Shown piece by piece: positions 53,344 through 61,768 of a stretch of DNA of 64,000 bases (within the stretch, counting starts at the first letter, position 1; the number at the start of each line of letters is the position of its first letter). The position numbers and the translations under genes are program-made. The DNA is taken from assembly GCF_943788075.1 (NCBI RefSeq), contig NZ_CALSOW010000004.1, positions 124,001 to 188,000 of the forward strand, read 5' to 3'. This stretch comes from an uncultured Candidatus Pelagibacter sp. (GTDB taxonomy: Bacteria > Pseudomonadota > Alphaproteobacteria > Pelagibacterales > Pelagibacteraceae). Under the pieces are notes generated by a model that was not told the origin of the DNA, made no database searches, and saw nothing but the letters and a program-made list of their open reading frames with translations.

Positions 53344-55164
53344 TTATTCAACAGTTACTGATTTTGCCAAGTTTCTTGGCTTATCTATATCATAACCTTT
53401 TTTAAGGGCTGAATAATATGCAAGTTTCTGTAGTGGAATAGTTAAAAGAAATGGAAGCAAGTCATCATTTGTAGTCTCTACTTCAATTTTTTCCCAAATA
53501 TTTTCAGATACAATTTCATCTTTACTTTTATTGGTAATCAATAAAACTTTAGCCCCTCTTGCTACTACTTCCTGCATATTTGAAATAGTTTTTTTATAAT
53601 AGTTATCTCTTGGAGCTAAAACTACAACGGGCATACCCTCCTCAATTAAAGCTAATGGTCCATGCTTCATTTCACCTGCTGGATAACCTTCGGCATGAAC
53701 ATATGACAACTCTTTAAGTTTTAATGCACCTTCTAATGCAATTGGATAAGAAAATCCTCTACCTAAAAACATTGATCCTTTAGCCTCATTAAATGTTGAA
53801 GCAATAGCTTGAATATCATTGTCTACTAACAAAGTTTCTTCAATTAGTTTTGGTAGATTTTTTAAATCTTTTATTTTTTCTTGATAATCTTTATTTTTAA
53901 TTTCTTCTCTTAATGATGATAATTTTAATGACAAAATATACAAAACAAGTATTTGTCCTAAAAAAGCTTTAGTTGAAGCAACTCCAATTTCAGGACCACA
54001 ATGAATTGGTAGAACAAAATTTGAGTCTCGTGCAATTGAACTTTCAATTACATTTACAACTGCACAAGTTTTCATATTATTTTTATTACATAAATCTAAA
54101 GCTGCATAAGTATCAGCAGTTTCACCTGATTGAGATACAAAGATATATAAAGTATCGTTTTTAAATCTATTTTTTCGGTATCTAAACTCTGATGCTATAT
54201 CAATATTAACATCTAAAGTTGTTAATTCTTCAAACCAATATTTGGCCATTAAACAAGAATGGTAAGCAGTTCCACAACCAATCAACATAATTGATTTGAT
54301 TTCATCCATTTTCCAAGGAAAATTATAAATATTAATATCTTTATTTACACTATCTACATATTCTTTAATCCCAGTTTTTAAAGTTTGAGGCTGTTCTTCA
54401 ATTTCTTTAGCCATGAAATGTTTGTAATCTCCTTTATCATATTTTTGCTGGTCAGAAGAAAGTTCTAAAACTTTTTTATTAATCTTTATCCCTTCTTCAT
54501 TAAAAAAATTAACCTCATCTTTTTTAATAAAACAAAATTCACCATCTTCTAAATAAGTTATCTTATTGGTCATTGATTTTAGAGCATAAGAATCTGATCC
54601 AAGGTAATTTTCATTAGGGCCATATCCAACTGCCAAAGGAGAGCCACGTCTTGCACCTATTATTAAATCTGGCATATCTTTAAAAATAATTCCTAAGGCA
54701 AAACTTCCATGAAGTTGTTTTAAAGTTTTAGTAATAGCCTCTTGTAATTCGGATGTTTTAAGGTTTTCTGTAATAAGATGAACAATTACCTCTGTATCTG
54801 TTTGTGATTTAAATTTATGTCCTTTACCTAATAAATATTTTTTTAATAATGTTGAATTTTCAATTATTCCATTATGAACCACAGATACATTTTCTGATGA
54901 ATGTGGATGCGCATTAACACTATTTGGCACTCCATGAGTTGCCCATCTAACATGACCAATACCAATATTTCCTGAAAGATTTTTTAAATCAAAATTATTT
55001 TCTAAATTTTCTACTCTACCCTCAGATTTAACCTCATTAATATGACCATCAGACAAAGTTGCAATTCCAGCAGAGTCGTAACCCCTATACTCTAATTTTT
55101 TTAGAGAATTAATAATGCTGCTTGATACTGACTTATTGCTAGATATTCCAATTATTCCACACAT
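53344..55164 (-). CDS. glmS: Glutamine-fructose-6-phosphate aminotransferase
   Basis: GlmS makes glucosamine-6-phosphate for cell-wall and lipid A. The catalytic cysteine follows the start Met (MCGIIGISS). The glutaminase domain has RWATHGVPNSVNAHPHSS, and two SIS isomerase domains follow (GCGTAYHSCLMAKYWFE and LGRGFSYPIALEGALKLKE), ending RNLAKSVTVE. At 606 residues it is full length with an intact frame. It lies five bases after a stand-alone GlmU-type acetyltransferase. Confidence 0.98.
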   Translation of the reverse strand: MCGIIGISSNKSVSSSIINSLKKLEYRGYDSAGIATLSDGHINEVKSEGRVENLENNFDLKNLSGNIGIGHVRWATHGVPNSVNAHPHSSENVSVVHNGIIENSTLLKKYLLGKGHKFKSQTDTEVIVHLITENLKTSELQEAITKTLKQLHGSFALGIIFKDMPDLIIGARRGSPLAVGYGPNENYLGSDSYALKSMTNKITYLEDGEFCFIKKDEVNFFNEEGIKINKKVLELSSDQQKYDKGDYKHFMAKEIEEQPQTLKTGIKEYVDSVNKDINIYNFPWKMDEIKSIMLIGCGTAYHSCLMAKYWFEELTTLDVNIDIASEFRYRKNRFKNDTLYIFVSQSGETADTYAALDLCNKNNMKTCAVVNVIESSIARDSNFVLPIHCGPEIGVASTKAFLGQILVLYILSLKLSSLREEIKNKDYQEKIKDLKNLPKLIEETLLVDNDIQAIASTFNEAKGSMFLGRGFSYPIALEGALKLKELSYVHAEGYPAGEMKHGPLALIEEGMPVVVLAPRDNYYKKTISNMQEVVARGAKVLLITNKSKDEIVSENIWEKIEVETTNDDLLPFLLTIPLQKLAYYSALKKGYDIDKPRNLAKSVTVE

Positions 55165-55169
55165 AGATA

Positions 55170-55787
55170 TTATTTTCTTTTATAATTTTTTATTTCTGTT
55201 TGTAATGATCTTGTTAATGCTAAAGATTTCTTTTTTACATTTTTTGTTATTACTGAACCAGCGCCAATAATGCTTTCTTGATCTATAGTAACTGGTGCTA
55301 CTAAAGATGAATTTGATCCCACAAAAACCTTATCTTTTATTTTTGTCTTACTTTTTTTAACACCATCATAATTGCAAGTAATTGTTCCTGCACCTATATT
55401 AACAGATTTACCAAGATTACTATCACCAATATAAGATAAATGATTTACCTTAGATTTTTTTCCAATAACACTTTTTTTTATTTCAACAAAGTTTCCAATT
55501 TTAGATCCTTCTTTTAAAATAGTGTCTGGTCTTATTCGTGCATAAGGGCCAACTTCAACTTTATTTTCTATTTTACAAGACTCTAAATGTGAAAATGATT
55601 TTATTATGACATTATTTCCAATTTTCACATTTTTCCCAATAACAACATAAGGTTCAATAATTACATTCTTTCCAATTTTAGTATCATTTGAAAAAAAAAT
55701 TGTTTCAGGTCCAAGCATTTTAACACCACTTGTCAAAAATTTATTTCGAAGCTTGTTTTGAATTTTTTGTAAATTTAATTCTTTCAT
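55170..55787 (-). CDS. Stand-alone GlmU-type left-handed beta-helix acetyltransferase domain
   Basis: This 205-residue protein is the C-terminal half of GlmU. Its beta-helix has hexapeptide repeats (IGKNVIIEPYVVIGKNVKIGN), the GlmU marks GPYARIRPDTILKEGSKIGNFVEIKK, KVNHLSYIGDSNLGKSVNIGAGTITCNYDGVKK and VFVGSNSSLVAPVTI. The N-terminal uridyltransferase domain is absent. The start includes the linker GVKMLGPETIFF, so the gene begins exactly at the domain border. It should acetylate glucosamine-1-phosphate. The nucleotidyltransferase half must come from another gene, not seen here. Confidence 0.87.
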   Translation of the reverse strand: MKELNLQKIQNKLRNKFLTSGVKMLGPETIFFSNDTKIGKNVIIEPYVVIGKNVKIGNNVIIKSFSHLESCKIENKVEVGPYARIRPDTILKEGSKIGNFVEIKKSVIGKKSKVNHLSYIGDSNLGKSVNIGAGTITCNYDGVKKSKTKIKDKVFVGSNSSLVAPVTIDQESIIGAGSVITKNVKKKSLALTRSLQTEIKNYKRK

Positions 55788-55856
55788 TTTAAAATGCTTT
55801 ATATTAAGTATGTGACTTAATTAATTCACATAATATTTCTTTAAAAAACTTTTGAA

Positions 55857-56540
55857 ATGAAGCAAAAATTCACAATTTTATTTGATTTAGATGGCACCCT
55901 TGTGGATACAGCCCCAGATTTAATGTTAGCTCATAACCATGTAATGAGAAAATTTGGCTACCCCACTAAATCAACTGAAGATATTAGAAATTTAGTTGGC
56001 AAAGGTGCTGGTGCTTTAATAGGGAGATCTATATGGGGACAAGCAAAAAAAGAATTTAGTAAAGTTTTAGATGAAAAGATTAAAGATGAAATGGTTAAAG
56101 AGTTTGTAAATTTTTATGGTAAAAATATTGTTAATGAAAGTACACTCGTTAATGGTGTTAAAGAATTTTTAAAATGGTGTAAGGAACAAAATATTTCTAT
56201 GGCTGTTTGTACTAATAAACAAGAGCATCTATCTAATGATCTTTTAAAAAAAATTGGAATTTATGATTTTTTTGAATATGTAGCTGGATCAGATACTTTT
56301 GATTATTGCAAACCTGATCCAAGACACTTAACAAATGTAGTTGAAATTCTAGATGGTGACATAAAAAAAACTATAATGATTGGTGACAGCGAAACCGATG
56401 CAAATGCGGCTAAGGCTGCAGAGATACCAGTAATTTTATTGGAAAATGGATATACTGAAAAAAATACAACTGAAATATATCATAATCATCTTATAAAAGA
56501 CTTTATTGGCATAGAAAAAATAATAACAAAATATCTTTAA
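55857..56540 (+). CDS. gph: Phosphoglycolate phosphatase-like HAD hydrolase
   Basis: The HAD motifs are complete: ILFDLDGTLVDTAPDLMLA (motif I), VCTNKQEHLSNDLL (motif II) and DSETDANAAKAAEIPVILLENGY (motif IV, with KPDPRHL before it). At 227 residues with a helical cap, it matches Gph. Substrate could also be another small phosphoester. It is divergent from the GlmU-like gene, with 69 bp between them that holds nothing clear. Confidence 0.87.
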   Translation: MKQKFTILFDLDGTLVDTAPDLMLAHNHVMRKFGYPTKSTEDIRNLVGKGAGALIGRSIWGQAKKEFSKVLDEKIKDEMVKEFVNFYGKNIVNESTLVNGVKEFLKWCKEQNISMAVCTNKQEHLSNDLLKKIGIYDFFEYVAGSDTFDYCKPDPRHLTNVVEILDGDIKKTIMIGDSETDANAAKAAEIPVILLENGYTEKNTTEIYHNHLIKDFIGIEKIITKYL

Positions 56541-56593
56541 TATTGATTAATTTTTTTTAACTATTAAAACAAAATCACTATTAAGGAGATATT

Positions 56594-58096
56594 TTGTTAT
56601 TACATACAGTTAAAGTTTACCCATCTAAAATTAACCTTCCTAAAAAAAAACAACTTGCTTGGAAAATAGCTGAAATTGCAAGCGATAATGTAACTTTAAA
56701 TAAAGATGCAATAGAAATGGTGATCAATAGAATTATCGATAATGCATCTGTTGCAATAGCATCTCTCAATAGAAGACCCGTTGTTTCTTCAAGAGAAATG
56801 GCTTTAAAACATTCTAGAAAAAATGGTGCAACTTTATTTGGTGTAAACTCAAAACTTAAATTTGATTGCGAATGGGCAGCATGGTCAAATGGAACTGCTG
56901 TTAGAGAACTTGATTTTCATGATACTTTTTTAGCAGCCGACTACAGTCACCCCGGAGACAATATTCCTCCTCTTTTGGCAGTTGCTCAACAAAATAAAAT
57001 TAATGGTTTAGATTTATTACGGGGAATTATTACTGCCTATGAAGTTCAAGTAAATCTAGTTAAAGGAATTTGCTTACATAAACATAAAGTAGATCATATA
57101 GCTCATTTAGGACCAAGTGTTGCTGCAGGTTTAGGCTCAATGCTTAAACTTAATACTGAAACAATTTATCAAGCAGTTCAACAAGCTCTGCATACAACTG
57201 TATCAACAAGACAATCCAGAAAAGGTGAAATTTCAAGTTGGAAAGCTTATGCACCTGCTCATGCAGGTAAACTAGCAATTGAAGCTGTAGATAGAGTTAT
57301 GCGTGGTGAAGGAGCACCGAGCCCAATTTATGAAGGAGAAGATAGTGTTATAGCTAGAATATTAGATGGAAAAAAAGCTAACTATAAAGTGCCACTTCCT
57401 AAAAAAGGAGAAGTTAAAAGAGCTATCCTTGAGACTTATACAAAAGAATATTCTGCAGAGTATCAATCGCAAGCATTAATTGATGTAGCTAAAAAACTTA
57501 AAACTAAAATAACTAATCTAAACCAAATTAAAAAAATTGATATATTTACAAGTCACCACACTCATTATGTAATTGGAACTGGAGCTAATGATCCTCAAAA
57601 AATGGATCCAAATGCAAGCAGAGAAACACTTGATCACTCTATAATGTATATTTTTGCTGTGGCATTAGAAGATGGAGACTGGCACCATGTGAGATCTTAT
57701 ACGAAAGCTAGAGCAAATAAAAAAAGTACTATTAAAATTTGGAAATCAATTACAACTTATGAAGACAAAAAATGGACTAGAAAATATCATGATCCAAATC
57801 CAATGAAAAAATCTTTTGGAGCTAAGGTAGTAGTCACTTTAAATAATGGTAAAAAAATTACTGAACAACTTGATAGAGCTGATGCTCACCCTTATGGTGC
57901 GAGACCGTTTAAAAGACAAAACTATATTAATAAATTTTTAACTTTAACGGATGGTATCCTTGATAAAAAAGAGAGTAATCGTTTTTTGAAAACAGTTCAA
58001 AATTTAAAAAAACTAAAATCGGGTCAATTAGATAAATTAAATATAGAAGTTAAAAAAAATGATTTAAAAAGAAATTTAAAAAAAGGAATATTTTAG
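56594..58096 (+). CDS. prpD: 2-Methylcitrate dehydratase
   Basis: PrpD dehydrates 2-methylcitrate in propionyl-CoA oxidation. The start is TTG at 56594, backed by AAGGAG at 56583-56588, a strong ribosome-binding site at the right distance. The 500-residue protein has the MmgE/PrpD marks [47 protein letters not shown] and [19 protein letters not shown]. It leads an operon with prpB and prpC, ending in a TAGTG overlap with the next start. Confidence 0.92.
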   Translation: MLLHTVKVYPSKINLPKKKQLAWKIAEIASDNVTLNKDAIEMVINRIIDNASVAIASLNRRPVVSSREMALKHSRKNGATLFGVNSKLKFDCEWAAWSNGTAVRELDFHDTFLAADYSHPGDNIPPLLAVAQQNKINGLDLLRGIITAYEVQVNLVKGICLHKHKVDHIAHLGPSVAAGLGSMLKLNTETIYQAVQQALHTTVSTRQSRKGEISSWKAYAPAHAGKLAIEAVDRVMRGEGAPSPIYEGEDSVIARILDGKKANYKVPLPKKGEVKRAILETYTKEYSAEYQSQALIDVAKKLKTKITNLNQIKKIDIFTSHHTHYVIGTGANDPQKMDPNASRETLDHSIMYIFAVALEDGDWHHVRSYTKARANKKSTIKIWKSITTYEDKKWTRKYHDPNPMKKSFGAKVVVTLNNGKKITEQLDRADAHPYGARPFKRQNYINKFLTLTDGILDKKESNRFLKTVQNLKKLKSGQLDKLNIEVKKNDLKRNLKKGIF

Positions 58097-58992
58097 TGCA
58101 CTTTGTCGATAAAGAACCAAGTCAAAAAAGAATAGATTTTGTCGAGAAATTAAAATCAAATAAAATATTAAGAGTTCCAGGGGCCTACAATCCACTAACT
58201 GCAAAACTAATTGAAGAAATTGGGTATGATGCAGTTTATATATCTGGTGGTGTTATGGCTAATGACCTTGGTTTTCCAGACATTGGCTTAACAACTTTAC
58301 AAGATGTTAGTACTAGATCTTATTTAATTTCAAGAGTTACTAATTTACCTACAATCGTAGACATAGATACAGGTTTTAAATCTTGCAAAGAAACTATTGA
58401 AACTTTTGAAGAATTTGGAATTACAGCTGTTCATTTAGAAGACCAAATTGAAAGAAAGAGATGTGGTCATCTAGATAATAAAGAATTGATCTCCACGGAA
58501 GCTATGGTTGATAAGATTAAAGAATGTGTTGCTGCAAAAAAAGATAGTAATTTTAAAATAATTGCAAGATCAGATGCTAAGGGCGTTGAGGGAATTGATA
58601 AAATGATTGATAGATGTAAAGCATATATCGATGCTGGAGCAGAAATTATTTTTCCTGAAGCATTACAAGATGAAAAAGATTTTGAAAAAGTTAGAAAAGA
58701 ACTTTCTTGTTATTTATTAGCCAATATGACTGAATTTGGAAAATCAAAACTTTTCAACTATAAAGAACTAGAGAATTTTGGATATAATATAGTGATTTAT
58801 CCAGTCACTACACAAAGATTAGCAATGAAAAATGTGGAAGATGGATTAAGAGACATTTATGCGAATGGACATCAGAATAATATTATTGATAAAATGCAAA
58901 CTAGAAAAAGACTTTATGAGTTAGTTGAGTACGAAAAATACAACTCGCTTGATGAAAAAATTTATAACTTTAGTACGGAAGGACATGAGTAA
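58096..58992 (+). CDS. prpB: 2-Methylisocitrate lyase
   Basis: PrpB splits 2-methylisocitrate into pyruvate and succinate. It starts with GTG at 58096, overlapping the prpD stop. Motifs: RVPGAYNPLTAKLIEEIGYDAVYISGG, DIDTGFKSCKETIETFEEFGITAVHLEDQ, and KRCGHLDNKELIS with the catalytic cysteine (KRCGH). The length is 298 residues, the usual size. The operon position separates it from isocitrate lyase. Its stop overlaps prpC (TAATG). Confidence 0.94.
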   Translation: MHFVDKEPSQKRIDFVEKLKSNKILRVPGAYNPLTAKLIEEIGYDAVYISGGVMANDLGFPDIGLTTLQDVSTRSYLISRVTNLPTIVDIDTGFKSCKETIETFEEFGITAVHLEDQIERKRCGHLDNKELISTEAMVDKIKECVAAKKDSNFKIIARSDAKGVEGIDKMIDRCKAYIDAGAEIIFPEALQDEKDFEKVRKELSCYLLANMTEFGKSKLFNYKELENFGYNIVIYPVTTQRLAMKNVEDGLRDIYANGHQNNIIDKMQTRKRLYELVEYEKYNSLDEKIYNFSTEGHE

Positions 58993-60116
58993 TGAGTGAT
59001 GAAATAAAAAAAGGTTTATTGGGAATAGTGGTTGATGAAACAGAAGTTTCAAAAGTAATGCCTGAAATAAACTCTCTAACTTACAGAGGTTATGCTGCTC
59101 AAGATTTATGTGAATATTGTAGATTTGAAGAAGTTGCTTATTTGATTTTAAACAAAGATCTTCCAAACTCAATTCAATTGAAACAATTTGAAAAAGAAGA
59201 AAAAAATAACAGAGAATTATCAAAAAATTTGTATGAAATAATTAAACATATGCCCAAGAAATCACATCCAATGGATGTCGCAAGAACAGCTGTGAGTGTA
59301 ATGGGTTTAGAGGATAATGAAACATCAGACTCATCACCTGAGGCTAATATGAGAAAAGCTCTAAGAATTTTTGCTAAAACTCCTACAGCTTTGGCTGCTT
59401 TTTACAGAATTAGAAATGGTAAAAAAATTATTAAACCTAAAAAAGAATTAACTTTTGCTGAAAACTTTTTCTACATGTGTTTTGGTAAAGTTCCACAAAA
59501 AGAAATTGTTAAAGCATTTGATGTATCTCTAATACTATATGCAGAGCATAGTTTTAATGTTTCAACTTTTACTGCAAGAACTATTACTAGTAGTTTGTCA
59601 GATATTCATGGAGCAATAACTGGCGCTATAGCCAGTTTAAAAGGTCCACTTCATGGTGGTGCTAACGAAGAAGTAATGCACATGATGAGAAAAATTAAGA
59701 AACCTGAAAATGCATTAAAATGGATCAATAATGCCCTTAAAAATAAGGAAGTGGTAATGGGTTTTGGTCATAGAGTTTATAAATCTGGGGACTCTAGAGT
59801 TCCAACTATGAGAGAATATTTTGGAAAAGTTGCCAAAATCAAAAAAGACAAAACTTTCGAAAAAATCTATGACATTGTTGAAAAAGTGATGATCAAGAAA
59901 AAAAATATTCACCCAAATGTGGACTATCCTACTGGTCCCACATATCATTTAATGGGTTTTGATACTGATTTCTTTACTCCGATATTTGTAATTTCTAGAA
60001 TTACCGGTTGGTCAGCGCACATAATGGAGCAACACGCTGCGAATAAACTTATTCGACCACTTGCTAAATATAAAGGTAGCAAGCACCGAAAAGTTATGGA
60101 ATTAAATTATAGATAA
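58992..60116 (+). CDS. prpC: 2-Methylcitrate synthase
   Basis: PrpC condenses propionyl-CoA with oxaloacetate. The 374-residue protein has the citrate synthase residues LYAEHSFNVSTFTARTI, GALHGGANEEVM-like GPLHGGANEEVMHMM, VMGFGHRVYKSGDSRVP and HIMEQHAANKLIRPLAKY. The short type II-like architecture without a long N-terminal domain fits methylcitrate synthases. It ends the prpDBC operon and overlaps the convergent methyltransferase gene by 15 bp. Confidence 0.93.
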   Translation: MSDEIKKGLLGIVVDETEVSKVMPEINSLTYRGYAAQDLCEYCRFEEVAYLILNKDLPNSIQLKQFEKEEKNNRELSKNLYEIIKHMPKKSHPMDVARTAVSVMGLEDNETSDSSPEANMRKALRIFAKTPTALAAFYRIRNGKKIIKPKKELTFAENFFYMCFGKVPQKEIVKAFDVSLILYAEHSFNVSTFTARTITSSLSDIHGAITGAIASLKGPLHGGANEEVMHMMRKIKKPENALKWINNALKNKEVVMGFGHRVYKSGDSRVPTMREYFGKVAKIKKDKTFEKIYDIVEKVMIKKKNIHPNVDYPTGPTYHLMGFDTDFFTPIFVISRITGWSAHIMEQHAANKLIRPLAKYKGSKHRKVMELNYR

Positions 60117-60749
60117 TTCTATTTTTTCTATTTTAGCAAATCTATCATCACATACAATAGAACAGTTAAAGTCATTTTTATCTACAAACTCATCAATTGC
60201 TTGTTTAACACCAGGCGCTTGTTCTAGATCATAATCATCACATAAAACTGTACCATTATTAATTATTACCTCATGGCAACAATTAAGATCATTGAGCACA
60301 GTGTTATATTCATGCCCACCATCTAAAAAGACATAATCAATTTTTGACATATCAATTTTTTTTAACACTTTATTTGAGTTACCCTTAATTAAATGAATAT
60401 TATTTTTAAATTTAGCTAATAATTCCTCTACAGCTTCTAGACTATATGGGTTTTGTCTTTTTATATATTTATAATAAAATTGTTTTACTGGATTTGATGA
60501 AAAGGTAGTATTAGGTATTACTTCATTTTTATTTTCATCACTCTCTTCAAATAAGTCTAAACCAATGTAATTAAAGTTATTTCCATGAATTTTAAACAAA
60601 AGTTCACAAACATTTCTAGCTGTTACTCCATGAAAAACACCAATTTCTAAAAAGGTTTTAGGTTTTTTTTCTAAGACTTCTTCTAAAAAAAAAGAACCGA
60701 CTCCTTTTTGCTTTAAACTAGTTTTTCGGTAGTATTTTTTGTATTCCAA
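60102..60749 (-). CDS. Class I SAM-dependent methyltransferase (Methyltransf_24 type)
   Basis: The protein has FLEIGVFHGVTARNVCELL, the SAM-binding glycine motif, then YIGLDLFEE, IHLIKGNSNKVLKKI and IDYVFLDGGHEYNTVLNDLNCCHEVI, typical of the CmcI/Methyltransf_24 group. It is 215 residues. No substrate is recognised. Its 3' end overlaps prpC by 15 bp on the opposite strand, and its start lies three bases from the nrdB stop, so it may be co-transcribed with nrdAB. Confidence 0.8.
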   Translation of the reverse strand: MEYKKYYRKTSLKQKGVGSFFLEEVLEKKPKTFLEIGVFHGVTARNVCELLFKIHGNNFNYIGLDLFEESDENKNEVIPNTTFSSNPVKQFYYKYIKRQNPYSLEAVEELLAKFKNNIHLIKGNSNKVLKKIDMSKIDYVFLDGGHEYNTVLNDLNCCHEVIINNGTVLCDDYDLEQAPGVKQAIDEFVDKNDFNCSIVCDDRFAKIEKIELSII

Positions 60750-60751
60750 AA

Positions 60752-61768
60752 TTAACTAAAAGCTTCTACCCAAGTACCTTGCGTTGATGCTTTAGAGTAT
60801 TCTGTTGCACGACCTTCAAAGAAGTTCATGTGCTCAACAGCATTCAACATTGTATCTAACCAAGTTAAAGGGTTTTTTTGTACATCATAAATTGGCTCTA
60901 GACCTAATTGAGTAAGTCTTCTATTAGCTATAAATCTAATGTAATCTTTAACTTCTTGAGCAGTTAAACCTTCCATTGGACCCATTTCAAAAGCAAGATC
61001 AATAAAAGCATCTTCATGTTCAATAATAGTTCTGCAAGCTTCATAAAGTTCTTTTTTTAGTTTTGGAGTCCATATTTCAGGGTTTTCATTTATGAATTCT
61101 TTGAAAACTCTAATCATAGAATTACAATGAAGAGTTTCATCTCTAACAGACCAAGTAACAATCTGACCCATTCCCTTCATCTTATTGTGCCTTGGAAAAT
61201 TTAAAAGAATTGCAAAACTTGCAAACAATTGAAGGCCTTCTGTAAATGCACTAAACACCGCAACTGTTTTTGCAATATCCTCCTTAGAATTTACATTGAA
61301 ACCTTGCATGTAGTCATATTTATCTTTCATCTCTTTGTATTTCATGAAAGCAGAATATTCTGACTCTGGCATTCCTATAGTGTCTAACAAATGAGAGTAA
61401 GCCGCTACATGGACTGTCTCCATTGAAGCAAAAGCTGTCATCATCATTAAAACTTCTGTTGGCTTAAATACAGTTGTGTAATGTCTTAGATAACAATTGC
61501 TAACCTCAACATCAGCTTGAGTAAAAAATCTAAATATTTGAGTTAATAAATTTTTTTCAGATTGAGTTAAGTTTTTTTGCCAATCTCTAACATCATCACC
61601 TAGTGGTACCTCTTCCGGTAACCAATGAATTCTTTGTTGTGTTAACCACGCATCATAGCACCATGGATATCTAAAAGGTTTGTAAACTGGATTTTCAACT
61701 AATAAACCCATTTTTTTGGGTTGAATTATTTCATTGTTTGGTGTCTTAATTTTTTCTGCTACTGACAT
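60752..61768 (-). CDS. nrdB: Class I ribonucleotide reductase, beta subunit
   Basis: NrdB holds the diiron-tyrosyl radical. Ligand motifs are METVHVAAYSHL (EXXH followed by the likely radical Tyr, four residues after the His), FTEGLQLF and RDETLHCNSM (EXXH). The start at 61768 (MSVAEKIKTPNN) is preferred to a GTG nine bases upstream, because GAGGAG lies eight bases before this ATG, inside nrdA. The length is 338 residues. It overlaps the end of nrdA by 10 bp, typical of coupling. Confidence 0.95.
   Translation of the reverse strand: MSVAEKIKTPNNEIIQPKKMGLLVENPVYKPFRYPWCYDAWLTQQRIHWLPEEVPLGDDVRDWQKNLTQSEKNLLTQIFRFFTQADVEVSNCYLRHYTTVFKPTEVLMMMTAFASMETVHVAAYSHLLDTIGMPESEYSAFMKYKEMKDKYDYMQGFNVNSKEDIAKTVAVFSAFTEGLQLFASFAILLNFPRHNKMKGMGQIVTWSVRDETLHCNSMIRVFKEFINENPEIWTPKLKKELYEACRTIIEHEDAFIDLAFEMGPMEGLTAQEVKDYIRFIANRRLTQLGLEPIYDVQKNPLTWLDTMLNAVEHMNFFEGRATEYSKASTQGTWVEAFS

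Noticed and set aside
56541..56593. Riboswitch or regulator site before prpD
   Set aside because: The 53-bp gap holds only AT-rich DNA and the Shine-Dalgarno; no structure was seen.
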